This document shows positions 1 to 9,565 of a stretch of DNA of 64,000 bases, piece by piece. The position numbers were made by a program, and so were the translations under genes. This stretch comes from Chloroflexota bacterium (lineage in GTDB: Bacteria > Chloroflexota > Anaerolineae > Anaerolineales > UBA4823): NCBI GenBank assembly GCA_029265355.1, contig JAJUJL010000005.1, positions 104,339 to 168,338 of the forward strand, in the 5' to 3' direction. The notes under the pieces were generated by a model. It was not told the origin of the DNA and ran no database searches. It saw nothing but the letters and a program-made list of their open reading frames with translations. Each line of letters starts with the position of its first letter. Position 1 is the stretch's first letter.

Positions 1-141
1 CAGCTCTTCGAGCTGGCCCAACCCCCAGGTGTAGAAGCAAAGCGGTGAGATCAACGCCAGAACTGGCGCCGCCGGCGAGATTCGTCGGGTTATGCATGGC
101 AGCCAAAATCAAAGCAAAGCCTGCGCGAGGGAGGCTGGTAG

Positions 142-315
142 AAGCCGGCGGCGCGCGCCTCATTGCAGGAAGTGCGAGAAGCAAGCTCGGTGGACACCGT
201 GCGGGCAGTTGCCAGCCTGGAGAGGTTCGGCTTGTTCACCCGAGACCGGAGCTGGTCCAGGGAGCGCTACCCGGCGTGGCTGGGCGACGTTCTGGCGCGG
301 CGTTTGCTGGAGTGA
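142..315 (+). pseudogene. C-terminal coding remnant (..ASSVDTVRAVASLERFGLFTRDRSWSRERYPAWLGDVLARRLLE*), family unknown
   Basis: Frame 1 reads as protein-like sequence ending in TGA at 313-315, but in-frame stops occur at 46-48 and about 139-141, so it is a short remnant or frameshifted tail. Confidence 0.25.
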
Positions 316-390
316 ATGCAGAAAGCGACCCATTTGAATGCGCCGAATGCGTTAAAATCGGAGGACATTCTATTCAAAATTGGAGACAAC

Positions 391-2094
391 ATGCCCACTT
401 TGAAATGGTGGCAGACCGCCCTGTTCTATCAGATCTACCCGCGCTCGTTCGCCGACGGCAATGGCGATGGCATCGGCGACTTCGCCGGCATGATCGCAAA
501 GCTCGATTACCTCAAGGAGCTGGGCGTGGATGCGCTGTGGCTCTCGCCGCACTTCCCCTCGCCCAACTGGGACTGCGGCTACGACATCAGCGATTACTGC
601 GGTGTCGCCCCGGAGTACGGCACGCTGCAGGACTTCAAAAACTTCCTGCAGGGCGCCCACGAGCATGGTATGCGCGTGATCCTGGACCTGGTGCTGAACC
701 ACACCAGTGACGAGCACCCCTGGTTTCTGGAATCAAAATCCAGCCGCGACAATCCCAAAGCCGATTGGTACGTGTGGGCCGATACGCCGCCCAACAACTG
801 GCAGTCTTGCTTCGACGGCGAAGCCTGGACCTTCGTCCCTGAGCGCGGCCAGTACTATTACCATTATTTCATGAAGCAACAGCCAGACCTCAACTGGCGC
901 AACCCCGCCGTCAAACAGGCCATGTGGGATGCCGCGCGCTTTTGGCTGGATATGGGCGTGGACGGTTTCCGGCTGGATGCCATTGGTACGATCTACGAGG
1001 ATCCCAATCTCACCCCACACACTGTGCCGATGAGCCTGGCTGAGCTGCGCCGCTTCGGCGAGCTGGCGCAGACGCCTGCAGAGGTGCGTCTCAAGAACCG
1101 CTACTGGCATGAGATGTTCAAATACCAGCACGGTGGGCCTGGTCTGCATGACCTGATGAAGGAGCTTCGCCTCGTGCTGGACGAATATGATGGCGATCGC
1201 ATGCTGGTCGGCGAGGATGAAAACATCGACTACATGGGCAGCGGTGATGACGAGCTGCACCTGGTGTTCAATTTCCCCCTGATGAAAACCGACCGCATCA
1301 CACCAGTCCACGTGCGCCGCAACCAGCAGCAGCGCCTGGCCCAGTTGGATGCCCTGCCGGTGCGCGGTTGGGGCTGCAACACGCTGGGCAATCACGACAG
1401 CTCGCGCATCTACACCCGCTATGGCGACGGTGTGCACAACCCACAGCTCGCTCGTTTGAACGCCGCCCTGGTGCTCACCCTGCGCGGCACGCCGTTTCTC
1501 TACAATGGGGAAGAAATCGGGATGAGCGACCTGATCATCACCGAGCCTGAAAAATTTCGCGATACCATGGCCACCTGGTACTACCAGGCCATTGTGCAAG
1601 AGCTGGGCGTGCCGCCCACCGAGGCCGCCCTGCGCGCCGGGATGATGTCTCGCGATAAGAACCGTACACCCCTGCAGTGGTCGAATGCCCCCAACGGTGG
1701 TTTCTGCCCACCGGCTGTTTCCCCCTGGTTGCCGGTCAACCCGGATTACGCCCAGGGGGTCAACGTCCAGGATCAAACGAATAATCCCGCCTCTATGCTG
1801 AACTACTACAAGCGCCTGATCCAGGTGCGCCGCCAGACGCCCGCCCTGCTCGCTGGCGAGTATGCACCGCTCCACCCGCAAGCGCGGACGTATTTCGCTT
1901 TCCTGCGCTACACGCCGCAGCAGAGTGTGCTGGTGATCCTGAACTACTCGGACAAACCCCGCCGGTTGTCGTTCGATATTCCTGGCAAGACCATCGCCCG
2001 CTTGCTGTTTTCCTCAGAAATAAACAAGACAGACGAAAGCCTGGCGGGAATCCACCTTGCGCCGTTTGAAGCGCGGATTGCAGAGTTGGGATGA
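391..2094 (+). CDS. GH13 alpha-glucosidase / oligo-1,6-glucosidase family protein
   Basis: WWQTALFYQIYPRSFADGNGDGIGDFAGMIAKLDYLKELGVDALWLSPHFPSP, DGFRLDAIG, GNHDSSR: GH13 conserved regions; ATG at 391 preferred over ORF start 316. Confidence 0.93.
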   Translation: MPTLKWWQTALFYQIYPRSFADGNGDGIGDFAGMIAKLDYLKELGVDALWLSPHFPSPNWDCGYDISDYCGVAPEYGTLQDFKNFLQGAHEHGMRVILDLVLNHTSDEHPWFLESKSSRDNPKADWYVWADTPPNNWQSCFDGEAWTFVPERGQYYYHYFMKQQPDLNWRNPAVKQAMWDAARFWLDMGVDGFRLDAIGTIYEDPNLTPHTVPMSLAELRRFGELAQTPAEVRLKNRYWHEMFKYQHGGPGLHDLMKELRLVLDEYDGDRMLVGEDENIDYMGSGDDELHLVFNFPLMKTDRITPVHVRRNQQQRLAQLDALPVRGWGCNTLGNHDSSRIYTRYGDGVHNPQLARLNAALVLTLRGTPFLYNGEEIGMSDLIITEPEKFRDTMATWYYQAIVQELGVPPTEAALRAGMMSRDKNRTPLQWSNAPNGGFCPPAVSPWLPVNPDYAQGVNVQDQTNNPASMLNYYKRLIQVRRQTPALLAGEYAPLHPQARTYFAFLRYTPQQSVLVILNYSDKPRRLSFDIPGKTIARLLFSSEINKTDESLAGIHLAPFEARIAELG

Positions 2095-2168
2095 CGGGAT
2101 TGATTTAGAACAGGAAACACGAAGCGCACAAAGCATTTCACAAAGAGCCCCAAGAGATTAAGCAAATC

Positions 2169-2915
2169 GTGGAAAAACCCCTTAAACTGTACTCCGACCT
2201 CGCCCCCTGGTTTCACTTGCTCACCCAGCCGGACGACTACGCCGAAGAAGCCGCATTCTACCGCGGCCTGATCCTGGCGCACTGCACCTTTCCGCCGCGC
2301 ACACTGCTCGAGCTGGGCAGCGGCGGTGGGAACAACGCTGCGCACCTGAAGGCTCACTTCACAATGGCGCTGACGGATCTATCCCCACAGATGCTGGCTC
2401 TCAGCCAGGGCCTCAACCCCGAGTGCGAGCATATCACCGGAGATATGCGCACCATCCGCCTGGGGCGCCAGTTCGACGCGGTCTTCATCCATGACGCCAT
2501 CTGCTACATGATCAGCCGCGAAGATCTGCAGCGCGCTATTGAGACAGCCTATGTCCACTGCCGCCCGGGAGGTGTGGCGCTGCTGGCGCCTGATTTCGTG
2601 CGCGAAACCTTCAAGGAATACACCGATCACGGCGGGCACGACGGCGAGGGACGCGCCTTGCGTTACCTCGAATGGGTGTGGGATCCAGATCCGAGCGACT
2701 CAACTTACCTGGGAGAGATGGCTTACCTGCTGCGCGACGAAACCGGCCAGGTGCGCATGTTCCATGACCGGCACGAAGAGGGATTGTTTTCGCAGGCCGA
2801 GTGGCTGCGACTGCTAGAGCAGCAGGGCTTTCAACCTCACGCCGTACCCTTCGAGCACAGCGATGCGTTGAACTTTGGCACGCCGGTCTTCGTGGGGGTC
2901 AAACCAGTTGGGTGA
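2169..2915 (+). CDS. class I SAM-dependent methyltransferase
   Basis: LLELGSGGGNNAAHL motif I, GDMRTIRLGRQFDAVFIHDAICYM. Confidence 0.85.
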   Translation: MEKPLKLYSDLAPWFHLLTQPDDYAEEAAFYRGLILAHCTFPPRTLLELGSGGGNNAAHLKAHFTMALTDLSPQMLALSQGLNPECEHITGDMRTIRLGRQFDAVFIHDAICYMISREDLQRAIETAYVHCRPGGVALLAPDFVRETFKEYTDHGGHDGEGRALRYLEWVWDPDPSDSTYLGEMAYLLRDETGQVRMFHDRHEEGLFSQAEWLRLLEQQGFQPHAVPFEHSDALNFGTPVFVGVKPVG

Positions 2916-2937
2916 GACCCACGCAGTCAAGTCGTAG

Positions 2938-3002
2938 GGGCAAAGCATCCGGCGCGATAGACTTGATCCCACAGCACCAATCTCCAGCCGGATGCTTTAC
3001 CC
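2938..3002. repeat. 65-bp palindromic repeat (MITE/REP-like): GGGCAAAGCATCCGGC ... GCCGGATGCTTTACCC
   Basis: 16-nt inverted arms with one mismatch at 2938-2953 and 2987-3002, in an intergenic gap; preceded by GTAG. Confidence 0.5.
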
Positions 3003-3150
3003 GAGATGCGAGCCTCAAATGGCTGTCGAGGTTGGCGGTCACTACTGGGTTGCCCCCCGCCATAATCCTGCTTCATACTATGTCGCGATTTTTATTTGTG
3101 GAGTGTTTTTGTCGCTATAATGGCAGCATCTTGAGCGAGCGAGGTAAAGA

Positions 3151-4356
3151 ATGACTGTCCTAAGCGACTACCATGATTTTCTGGGCCGGCATTGGGAAAC
3201 CGGCAGCGTGTGCAACCACTGGGCCTACCAGGGCTTCAAAGCGCCCCACACCGGGCGGCCGTTTTCCGAGGCGCTGCTACAGGGCATCAGCGGCGGGATT
3301 GTAATGGCCTATTTTTCCTTTGCTTACGAAGGGTATGACCCGCAGGCGCGCCTCCTGACCCGCAACACGTTCGATCCGCTGGATCACCTGCTGGAGCGGC
3401 TGGGCGTGGTGCAACACCTGCGCCAGACGCCCGACCCAAAGCGAGCCGCACGCTATTTGCAGGAAGAGCTGGAGAACGGCTTACCGCCCATCGTTTGGGC
3501 TGATTACTTCAGCCTGCCATACAACGCCCTGCCTCATGATGAGGGCATGTGGGCTATGTTCCCGTTGGTGGTGTACGGCTACGATAAAGCCGCAGGCCAG
3601 GCCTGGATCGCCGACCGGGCGCGGGCGCCGTTGCACGTCACGCTGGGAGAACTGGCTGCCAGCCGCGAACGGGTGAAGGTGCACAAGCACCGCCTGCTCA
3701 CCCTGGAACACCCCGACCTGGCCAAGCTGCAGAGTGCGGTGCGCATGGGCATCACCGATACCATTCGCCTGTTCACCGAGGCGCCGCCCAAAGGTACGCG
3801 CAAGAACTTCGGCTTCGCCGCCTACCATTGGTGGATCGAGCTGCTCACCAAACCCAAGGCGCGCCTGTCTTGGGAGCGCGAGTTCCCCGCCGGAACGAAG
3901 ATGCTCTCTGGGCTGCGCTGGGCATTTGAAGACATCAACACTTTCGGCAAGGATGGCTACGCCGAGCGCGATTTGTACGCCGACTTCCTGGACGAAGCCA
4001 GCCTGCTGCTGAACAAGGCTGGCTTGCGACAGGCGGCAGTGCTGTTTCGCGACAGCGCCCAGGCCTGGGAGCGCCTCTCGACAGCGCTCTTACCGGACGA
4101 GACGCCGCTGCTGGGCGAGATGCGCCGCCTGCTGCTGGAGCGCCACCGGATTTTCCTGGAGCAGGAGGACGGCGCGCTGGAGAGGATGCGAGAGATCGAC
4201 GCCCGACTGGCGGAAATCAGGGTGCAGGCAGCGGAGGACTTTCCACTGGACGCCGCCGGCGTAGATGCTTTTCGCCAGAACCTGGCGGCGCACGTCCGGC
4301 GCGTGCTCGATATTGAAATCGAGGCCGTGGCGGCTTTGCAAGACGCCGTGGCGTGA
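3151..4356 (+). CDS. BtrH N-terminal / DUF4872 domain protein
   Basis: CNHWAYQGF..SEALLQGISGGIVMAYFSFAYEGY..LLTRNTFDPLDHLLERLGV resembles the BtrH N-terminal domain; C-terminal region resembles DUF4872. Confidence 0.65.
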   Translation: MTVLSDYHDFLGRHWETGSVCNHWAYQGFKAPHTGRPFSEALLQGISGGIVMAYFSFAYEGYDPQARLLTRNTFDPLDHLLERLGVVQHLRQTPDPKRAARYLQEELENGLPPIVWADYFSLPYNALPHDEGMWAMFPLVVYGYDKAAGQAWIADRARAPLHVTLGELAASRERVKVHKHRLLTLEHPDLAKLQSAVRMGITDTIRLFTEAPPKGTRKNFGFAAYHWWIELLTKPKARLSWEREFPAGTKMLSGLRWAFEDINTFGKDGYAERDLYADFLDEASLLLNKAGLRQAAVLFRDSAQAWERLSTALLPDETPLLGEMRRLLLERHRIFLEQEDGALERMREIDARLAEIRVQAAEDFPLDAAGVDAFRQNLAAHVRRVLDIEIEAVAALQDAVA

Positions 4357-4449
4357 GCTTATGCCGGTGGAGGTCACATAGGCAAAGCATCACACCCGTG
4401 AAGCGGTCATCGAGCGCACAATCCGGGAGTTCGAGCAGGCGCTTACCAC

Positions 4450-4498
4450 TTGACAAAATCGTTGATACGTGTAAAATCAATTTGATAGACTTCAAATT
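4450..4498 (+). promoter_or_regulatory. promoter (TTGACA-N16-TAAAAT) overlapped downstream by inverted-repeat operator AATTTGA-N6-TCAAATT
   Basis: TTGACA 4450-4455, TAAAAT 4472-4477, perfect 7-bp inverted repeat 4479-4485/4492-4498, directly upstream of an ArsR-type regulator. Confidence 0.55.
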
Positions 4499-4507
4499 AT
4501 ATTAGAG

Positions 4508-5095
4508 GTGATCAAAATGATCGAACACGACAGCGACGCGCTGCTCACGTTTTTTAAGGCTCTGGCGGACGCCAACCGCTTGAAGATCATCGGTTTGCTA
4601 GCGCAGCAGGATCTTTCCGTAGAACAGATCGCCGGCATGCTGGGAGTGCACGCTTCGACGGTGTCGCACCACCTGAACAAACTGGCCAAGATCGGGCTGG
4701 TAAGCGCCCGCGCCGAGAGCTATTACAGCATCTACCACCTGGAAACCAAAACGCTCGAAAACCTGTCGAAAAGCCTGCTGCAGCGCGAGGCGCTCAGCGC
4801 CGCGGCAGACGACGTGGACCTGGACGCTTATGACCGCAAGGTGCTGAACGCCTACCTGAATCCGGATGGCAGCATCCGCGCCTTTCCTGGGCAGCAAAAG
4901 AAGCTGGAGGTGATCTTGCGCCACGTAATCCAGAGCTTCAAACCAGGCGTGCGCTACACCGAAAAGCAGGTCAACGAGATCCTGTCGCGCTTCACCAAGG
5001 ACATTTCCGGGCTGCGCCGCGACCTGGTTGACCATAAGCTGCTCGGGCGACAAACCGATGGGCGCGAGTACTGGTTGATCACTACAGCAGAGTGA
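4508..5095 (+). CDS. ArsR-family HTH regulator with C-terminal DUF2087 domain
   Basis: FFKALADANRLKIIGLLAQQDLSVEQIAGMLGVHASTVSHHLNKLAKIGLV; C-terminal FPGQQKKLEVILRHVIQSFKPGVRYTEKQVNEIL. Confidence 0.88.
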   Translation: MIKMIEHDSDALLTFFKALADANRLKIIGLLAQQDLSVEQIAGMLGVHASTVSHHLNKLAKIGLVSARAESYYSIYHLETKTLENLSKSLLQREALSAAADDVDLDAYDRKVLNAYLNPDGSIRAFPGQQKKLEVILRHVIQSFKPGVRYTEKQVNEILSRFTKDISGLRRDLVDHKLLGRQTDGREYWLITTAE

Positions 5096-5202
5096 ACCAG
5101 ACCGTGTAGTCGCTAACCTGGAGAAGAGGGCAACGGACAGGACGGTCACCCATACCGCTGAACTGATAGCCCCACAACCAAATCATGCTAAAATACAGTC
5201 GT

Positions 5203-5679
5203 ATGCAAAATCAACCTGCTTCGATCCCAGCAATGCGCAACCCCATGACCCAGCAAAAACACCGCCAGGAAGTGCTCTGGCAGGTGACGCTGCCATTGAT
5301 CTTGGGTGGCGGCCTGATCCTGGCGACCGCCATACTGGCCGTCTGGGCTGGGGTCACTCATCGCGGCGACGTCAGCCTGTGGGCGGACATCTCGCTCATC
5401 TGGCTGATCCTGCCATGGTTGCTCTTCACCTTGATCTTTATCGCCGTACTGGCAGGCCTGGTGTATGCCGTGACAAAGATGATCGCCGGCTTTCCACCGC
5501 TGGCTTACCGCATACAGGGCGGGTTCCGGCGCGCCAGTTTACTAACCCGCAGCTATGCCGATCGGTTGGTCGAGCCAGTCTTGCGAGTGAACAGCGCACA
5601 GGCGCGGGTGAAGGCATTCACGCGCAGCCTGTTGGAAGCTGCTGGAAGAACCGGAAAGAGAGGTAATCCCAATGCCTGA
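5203..5679 (+). CDS. hypothetical membrane protein
   Basis: Two hydrophobic segments; start-stop overlap with next ORF; ATG 5203 preferred because a -10-like TAAAAT lies at 5189-5194. Confidence 0.6.
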   Translation: MQNQPASIPAMRNPMTQQKHRQEVLWQVTLPLILGGGLILATAILAVWAGVTHRGDVSLWADISLIWLILPWLLFTLIFIAVLAGLVYAVTKMIAGFPPLAYRIQGGFRRASLLTRSYADRLVEPVLRVNSAQARVKAFTRSLLEAAGRTGKRGNPNA

Positions 5680-5902
5680 ATCAGACAACAGCCAACCCGC
5701 CTCCGGAAACTGGAAAACCCAGGCGCTGGTCGTGGGAGCAGTGATCGGCGCCCTGGTCGGTGCTGGGGCAGCTTACCTGCTGACCCAACGTGCTGAAGGC
5801 AATCAAGAAAGATTGAGAATCACCGCCGGTGATGGCGTTAAACTTGGCGTATTGATCTTTGGTTTGCTGCGTCAGGTTGCCCAGCTCGGCGAAGGACGCT
5901 AG
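5672..5902 (+). CDS. hypothetical protein with N-terminal TM segment
   Basis: VGAVIGALVGAGAAYLLTQRAEGN; overlaps upstream ORF. Confidence 0.6.
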   Translation: MPESDNSQPASGNWKTQALVVGAVIGALVGAGAAYLLTQRAEGNQERLRITAGDGVKLGVLIFGLLRQVAQLGEGR

Positions 5903-5908
5903 CCTAGC

Positions 5909-6250
5909 GTGACTGAGCTGCGCTCGCAGAAGTGTACACCCTGTCGGGGCGGCGTTCCGCCCCTGAGCGCCGAGCAAATCCAGGCTTTGCTGGTGCAAGT
6001 GCCCGGCTGGCAGGTGGTCGAGACGGATGGCATACTCCGCCTGCAGCGCACCTATAAGTTCTCCAACTTTGCCCAGGCGCTGGCTTTTACACAGCGAGTA
6101 GGCGATTGCGCTGAACAGGAAGAACACCATCCCGCAATTTTGACCGAGTGGGGCAAGGTCACCGTCACCTGGTGGACGCATAAGATCAAAGGCCTGCACA
6201 CAAACGACTTCATCATGGCCGCCAAAACGGACGTCCTGTTCCAGGCGTAA
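5909..6250 (+). CDS. 4a-hydroxytetrahydrobiopterin (pterin-4a-carbinolamine) dehydratase
   Basis: CTPCRGGVPPLS, WQVVETDGILRLQRTYKFSNFAQALAF, EEHHPAILTEWGKVTVTWWTHKIKGLHTNDFIMA; GTG start. Confidence 0.9.
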   Translation: MTELRSQKCTPCRGGVPPLSAEQIQALLVQVPGWQVVETDGILRLQRTYKFSNFAQALAFTQRVGDCAEQEEHHPAILTEWGKVTVTWWTHKIKGLHTNDFIMAAKTDVLFQA

Positions 6251-6287
6251 AGGCAGTCTGATAAGACGAAAATCAAGCCGTGAGCCT

Positions 6288-6323
6288 GCGGCGGCAGCAC
6301 TGTAGCCGCCGCCGTTTTTTTTT
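6288..6323 (+). terminator. Rho-independent terminator
   Basis: GCGGCGGC-N9-GCCGCCGC stem followed by CCG and T9. Confidence 0.8.
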
Positions 6324-6370
6324 ACGCGTGGACACTTGACAGGCGCACATTTTGGCGCGAAGATTGTATG

Positions 6371-6388
6371 AACGAACGCTCGTTCGTT
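6371..6388. promoter_or_regulatory. TetR-type operator AACGAACG-CT-CGTTCGTT
   Basis: Perfect 8+2+8 inverted repeat immediately upstream of the TetR ORF; TTGACA at 6336-6341. Confidence 0.65.
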
Positions 6389-6401
6389 TTTTCAGGAAGG
6401 A

Positions 6402-7040
6402 TTGGCGATGACCGCAGAACCACCCACCAAAGGAGCCCGCACCCAGCATGAAATCATCCAGGCTGCCCACAGCCTGTTTCGCGCCAACGGCTACAACGGC
6501 ACATCCATGCGCCAAATCGCCCGCCAGGCTGGCATTACCGTCAGCAGCATCTACAACCATTTCGCCACCAAAGAAGACATCTTCCTCGCCGTGTTAGAAG
6601 CCTTTCACCCTTACCATGAGCTCTTGCCCATCCTCGAGAATGCCTCCGGCAACACCAAAGAAGAATTTCTGCGCAGCGCAGCGCACAACATGTTGGACAT
6701 TTTAGAAAGACGGCCAGATTTTATCAACCTGATGCTGATCGAGCTGGTCGAGTTCAACAGCCGCCACCTGCCGCGCCTGTTCGAAGAAATTTACCCGCGT
6801 GTGCTGAGTGTGTTGCAGTCTTTTTTCCACCGCCGCGGCGCGCTGCGTCCAATGCCAACGCAGGTGGTGGTGCGCGCTTTCATGGGCTTTTTCTTTTCCT
6901 ATTTCATTACTAACACCATGGTGCGTGATTATTGGGCTACCATACAGGATAATAGTGTATTGGATGATTTCGTAGACATCTTTCTCTACGGCATCCTGGC
7001 AGATGAACAACCTGAGCCTGCTGAAGGCGGACAACCATGA
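6402..7040 (+). CDS. TetR/AcrR family transcriptional regulator
   Basis: TQHEIIQAAHSLFRANGYNGTSMRQIARQAGITVSSIYNHFATKEDIFLAVLE; start could be ATG 6408. Confidence 0.92.
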   Translation: MAMTAEPPTKGARTQHEIIQAAHSLFRANGYNGTSMRQIARQAGITVSSIYNHFATKEDIFLAVLEAFHPYHELLPILENASGNTKEEFLRSAAHNMLDILERRPDFINLMLIELVEFNSRHLPRLFEEIYPRVLSVLQSFFHRRGALRPMPTQVVVRAFMGFFFSYFITNTMVRDYWATIQDNSVLDDFVDIFLYGILADEQPEPAEGGQP

Positions 7041-8167
7041 ATTCTCGCCTGACTTCCCTGATCCGCAAAGAATTCATTCAGATTTTGCGCGACCCGCGCA
7101 CGCTCATCCTGGTGCTGGTCATCCCGGTTATGCAGCTCTTCTTATTGGGCTATGCGGCCACCAACGACGTGCGCAACGTGCCCCTGGCAGTCTACAACTT
7201 AGACAACAGTCCGGCCTCGCGCCAGCTTCTGGATGCCTACCGCGCCGCCGATTATTTTGAGCTGGCGTTCGACGCCGGCTCGGAGCAGGAGCTGCGAGAT
7301 TTGATCGACTCCGGGAAGGCACGCGCCGGGTTGATCATCCCCCCTGATTACACGCTCAAACTGCAGTCCGGCGAAACAGCCCATGTGGCCTTCGTATTGG
7401 ATGGCAGCGATCCCACCGCCGCTTCAACTGCGCTGTCGGCTGCCCGGCTCATCGGTCAGCAACAGGGTGTGCGCATCTTGGAGGAACGCTTGCAGCGCCG
7501 CGGCCAGTCGATCGGTAACACCTCGCCGCTGGAAGTTCACACCCAGGTCTGGTATAACCCCGACCTGGTCAACGCCTATTTTATGATCCCGGGGGTGATC
7601 GGCATGATTCTGTTCGCGCTGACTTCGATCCTGACCGCCACAGCCATCGTGCGCGAGCGCGAGCGCGGCACCATCGAACAATTGATCGTCACCCCGATCC
7701 GCTCCTGGGAATTGATCGTTGGCAAGATGCTGCCGTACACCATCCTGGCGCTTTTAAACACCCTGGAAGTGCTGGCCATTGGCTCCTGGTGGTTCGACGT
7801 TCCCATACGCGGCGATCTGTGGTTGATCCTGGGCGCATCAGCCCTGTTCCTGCTCACCAGCCTGGGAATCGGGCTGTTTGCTTCGAGCATCGCCAATACC
7901 CAGCAGGAGGCCATGCTCACGGTGTGGATGACTCTGCTGCCAGCGCTATTTCTATCGGGTTTCTTCTTTCCCCTGGAAGCTATGCCCAAGGTGCTGCAGT
8001 GGATTTCTTATCTCATACCCTTGCGCTATTACCTGGTCATTATCCGCTCCCTGCTGCTCAAGGGGGTGGGCGCTGAGGCGCTACAAACAGAAATTTTCGC
8101 GCTGGCTGTCTTCGGCGTCGGCATCATGACTGCCGCTGCGCTGCGCTTCCGCAAACGCCTGGATTAG
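7037..8167 (+). CDS. ABC-2 type transporter permease (YhhJ/YbhR-like)
   Basis: RKEFIQILRDPRTLILVLVIPVMQLFLLGYAATNDVRNVPLAVYNLD; RERERGTIEQLIVTPIRSWELIVGKMLPY. Confidence 0.92.
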   Translation: MNSRLTSLIRKEFIQILRDPRTLILVLVIPVMQLFLLGYAATNDVRNVPLAVYNLDNSPASRQLLDAYRAADYFELAFDAGSEQELRDLIDSGKARAGLIIPPDYTLKLQSGETAHVAFVLDGSDPTAASTALSAARLIGQQQGVRILEERLQRRGQSIGNTSPLEVHTQVWYNPDLVNAYFMIPGVIGMILFALTSILTATAIVRERERGTIEQLIVTPIRSWELIVGKMLPYTILALLNTLEVLAIGSWWFDVPIRGDLWLILGASALFLLTSLGIGLFASSIANTQQEAMLTVWMTLLPALFLSGFFFPLEAMPKVLQWISYLIPLRYYLVIIRSLLLKGVGAEALQTEIFALAVFGVGIMTAAALRFRKRLD

Positions 8168-8196
8168 TCACGTTATCCTTCCTACAGGAGGCTTCG

Positions 8197-9540
8197 ATGC
8201 ATCCCAATCCTCGCCGAATCATTCCAGTCATCCTGCTCATCCTGGTTGCTTCTGCAACCTGGTGGTATTTGAACCGTGAAACGACTGCCGCCAACTCTGC
8301 GGTGCTGAGCGCTTCCGGCACGATCGAGGCCACCCAGGTGCAGTTATCGACCGAGGTTGGCGGGCGTATCATGCTGGTCAATGTCGCTGAAGGCGATGAT
8401 GCAGTGGCGGGTCAGGTGCTGGTTCAGCTAGAGGACAGCCTGCTGCAAGCCCAACGCCAGCAAGCAGAAGCGGCGGTGCGCCTGGCGCAAGCCAATTATG
8501 AGCTGGTGGCGGCCGGTACACCGCCCGAGCAGCAAGCCGCCGCCATCGCCCAGGCGGAGCTCGAGTTGGTCAATGCTCGCCAGGCGCTGCAAAACCTTTT
8601 CGACCTGGCAGACCTGGCCGCTGCCCAGGTGCAGCAAGAAATTGCCGCTATTGATAAAGCTCGCGACCTGGCGGCTCAAAAGCTGGAAAACCTGGAGACC
8701 GTCGCCGACCCTGCCGATGTCGACGCGGCCTGGTCGGCAGTGGTGATTGCAAAAGATAAGCTGGAAAAAGCCCAGGATAAATTCGAGCCTTACGAGAAAA
8801 AATCCGAAGACAATGTCACCCGCGCCATCCTGCAGGCTCAGGTAGCTGCCGCTCAGAAAGCCTATGAGGCAGCCGAAACACGCTACAACAACCTGGTGGG
8901 CGCCTCGAATCAATTTGAAATCGCCCTGGCGCGGGCGGATTTGAAACTGTTGGAAAGCAAACTGGCTGACGCCCGCCGCCGTTACGAAAAGCTGCAACAG
9001 GGACCAGACCCAGACGCCCTGGAACAGGCGCAAGCCCGCCTGGCGTTGGCGGAAGCCAACCTGGAACGCGCCCGAGCAGAACCTACTCGCGAACAACTCA
9101 CCCTGGCGCAAGCCCAGGTGGACACAGCCCAGTCCCAATTGGAGGTGCTGGAAGCGCAGTTAAAAAAATTGGCGATCACCGCCCCGGTGGATGGCACTGT
9201 ATTGGTGCGCATGGTCGAGCCGGGCGAGGTGGTCAATCCGGGAGCGCCTCTGCTGACCCTGGCACGCCTGGATGACCTGCGCATCACGGTTTACCTCCCC
9301 GAAGACCGCTATGGCGCTGTGCAACTGGGACAAAGCGCGCAGGTGACAGTTGACTCTTTCCCGGGGGTAGTTTTTCGAGGTGTGGTGGTGCGCATTGCCG
9401 ACCAGGCTGAATTCACCCCGCGCAACGTGCAGACCGATGAGGGCCGGCGCACGATGGTCTTCGCGATTGAGCTTTCCGTGGACGACCCCCAGGGTCGGCT
9501 GCATCCGGGCATGCCGGCAGACGTTGTCTTCGACAATTGA
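8197..9540 (+). CDS. HlyD-family periplasmic adaptor (YhiI/YbhG-like)
   Basis: Long coiled-coil flanked by biotinyl-lipoyl halves; ITAPVDGTVLVRMVEPGEVVNPGAPLLTLARLDDLRITVYLPEDRYG. Confidence 0.9.
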   Translation: MHPNPRRIIPVILLILVASATWWYLNRETTAANSAVLSASGTIEATQVQLSTEVGGRIMLVNVAEGDDAVAGQVLVQLEDSLLQAQRQQAEAAVRLAQANYELVAAGTPPEQQAAAIAQAELELVNARQALQNLFDLADLAAAQVQQEIAAIDKARDLAAQKLENLETVADPADVDAAWSAVVIAKDKLEKAQDKFEPYEKKSEDNVTRAILQAQVAAAQKAYEAAETRYNNLVGASNQFEIALARADLKLLESKLADARRRYEKLQQGPDPDALEQAQARLALAEANLERARAEPTREQLTLAQAQVDTAQSQLEVLEAQLKKLAITAPVDGTVLVRMVEPGEVVNPGAPLLTLARLDDLRITVYLPEDRYGAVQLGQSAQVTVDSFPGVVFRGVVVRIADQAEFTPRNVQTDEGRRTMVFAIELSVDDPQGRLHPGMPADVVFDN

Positions 9541-9565
9541 GCCAGCCAACCGATACGGCAGGCGC

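Noticed and set aside
45-710. 221-aa ORF at the left edge
   Set aside because: Overlaps the GH13 start out of frame and has an Arg/Ala-rich, non-protein-like sequence; frame 1 at 142-315 looks more like a coding remnant.
733-1881. 382-aa minus-strand ORF opposite the GH13 gene
   Set aside because: Antisense shadow of a clearly conserved GH13 CDS in GC-rich DNA; no recognisable domain.
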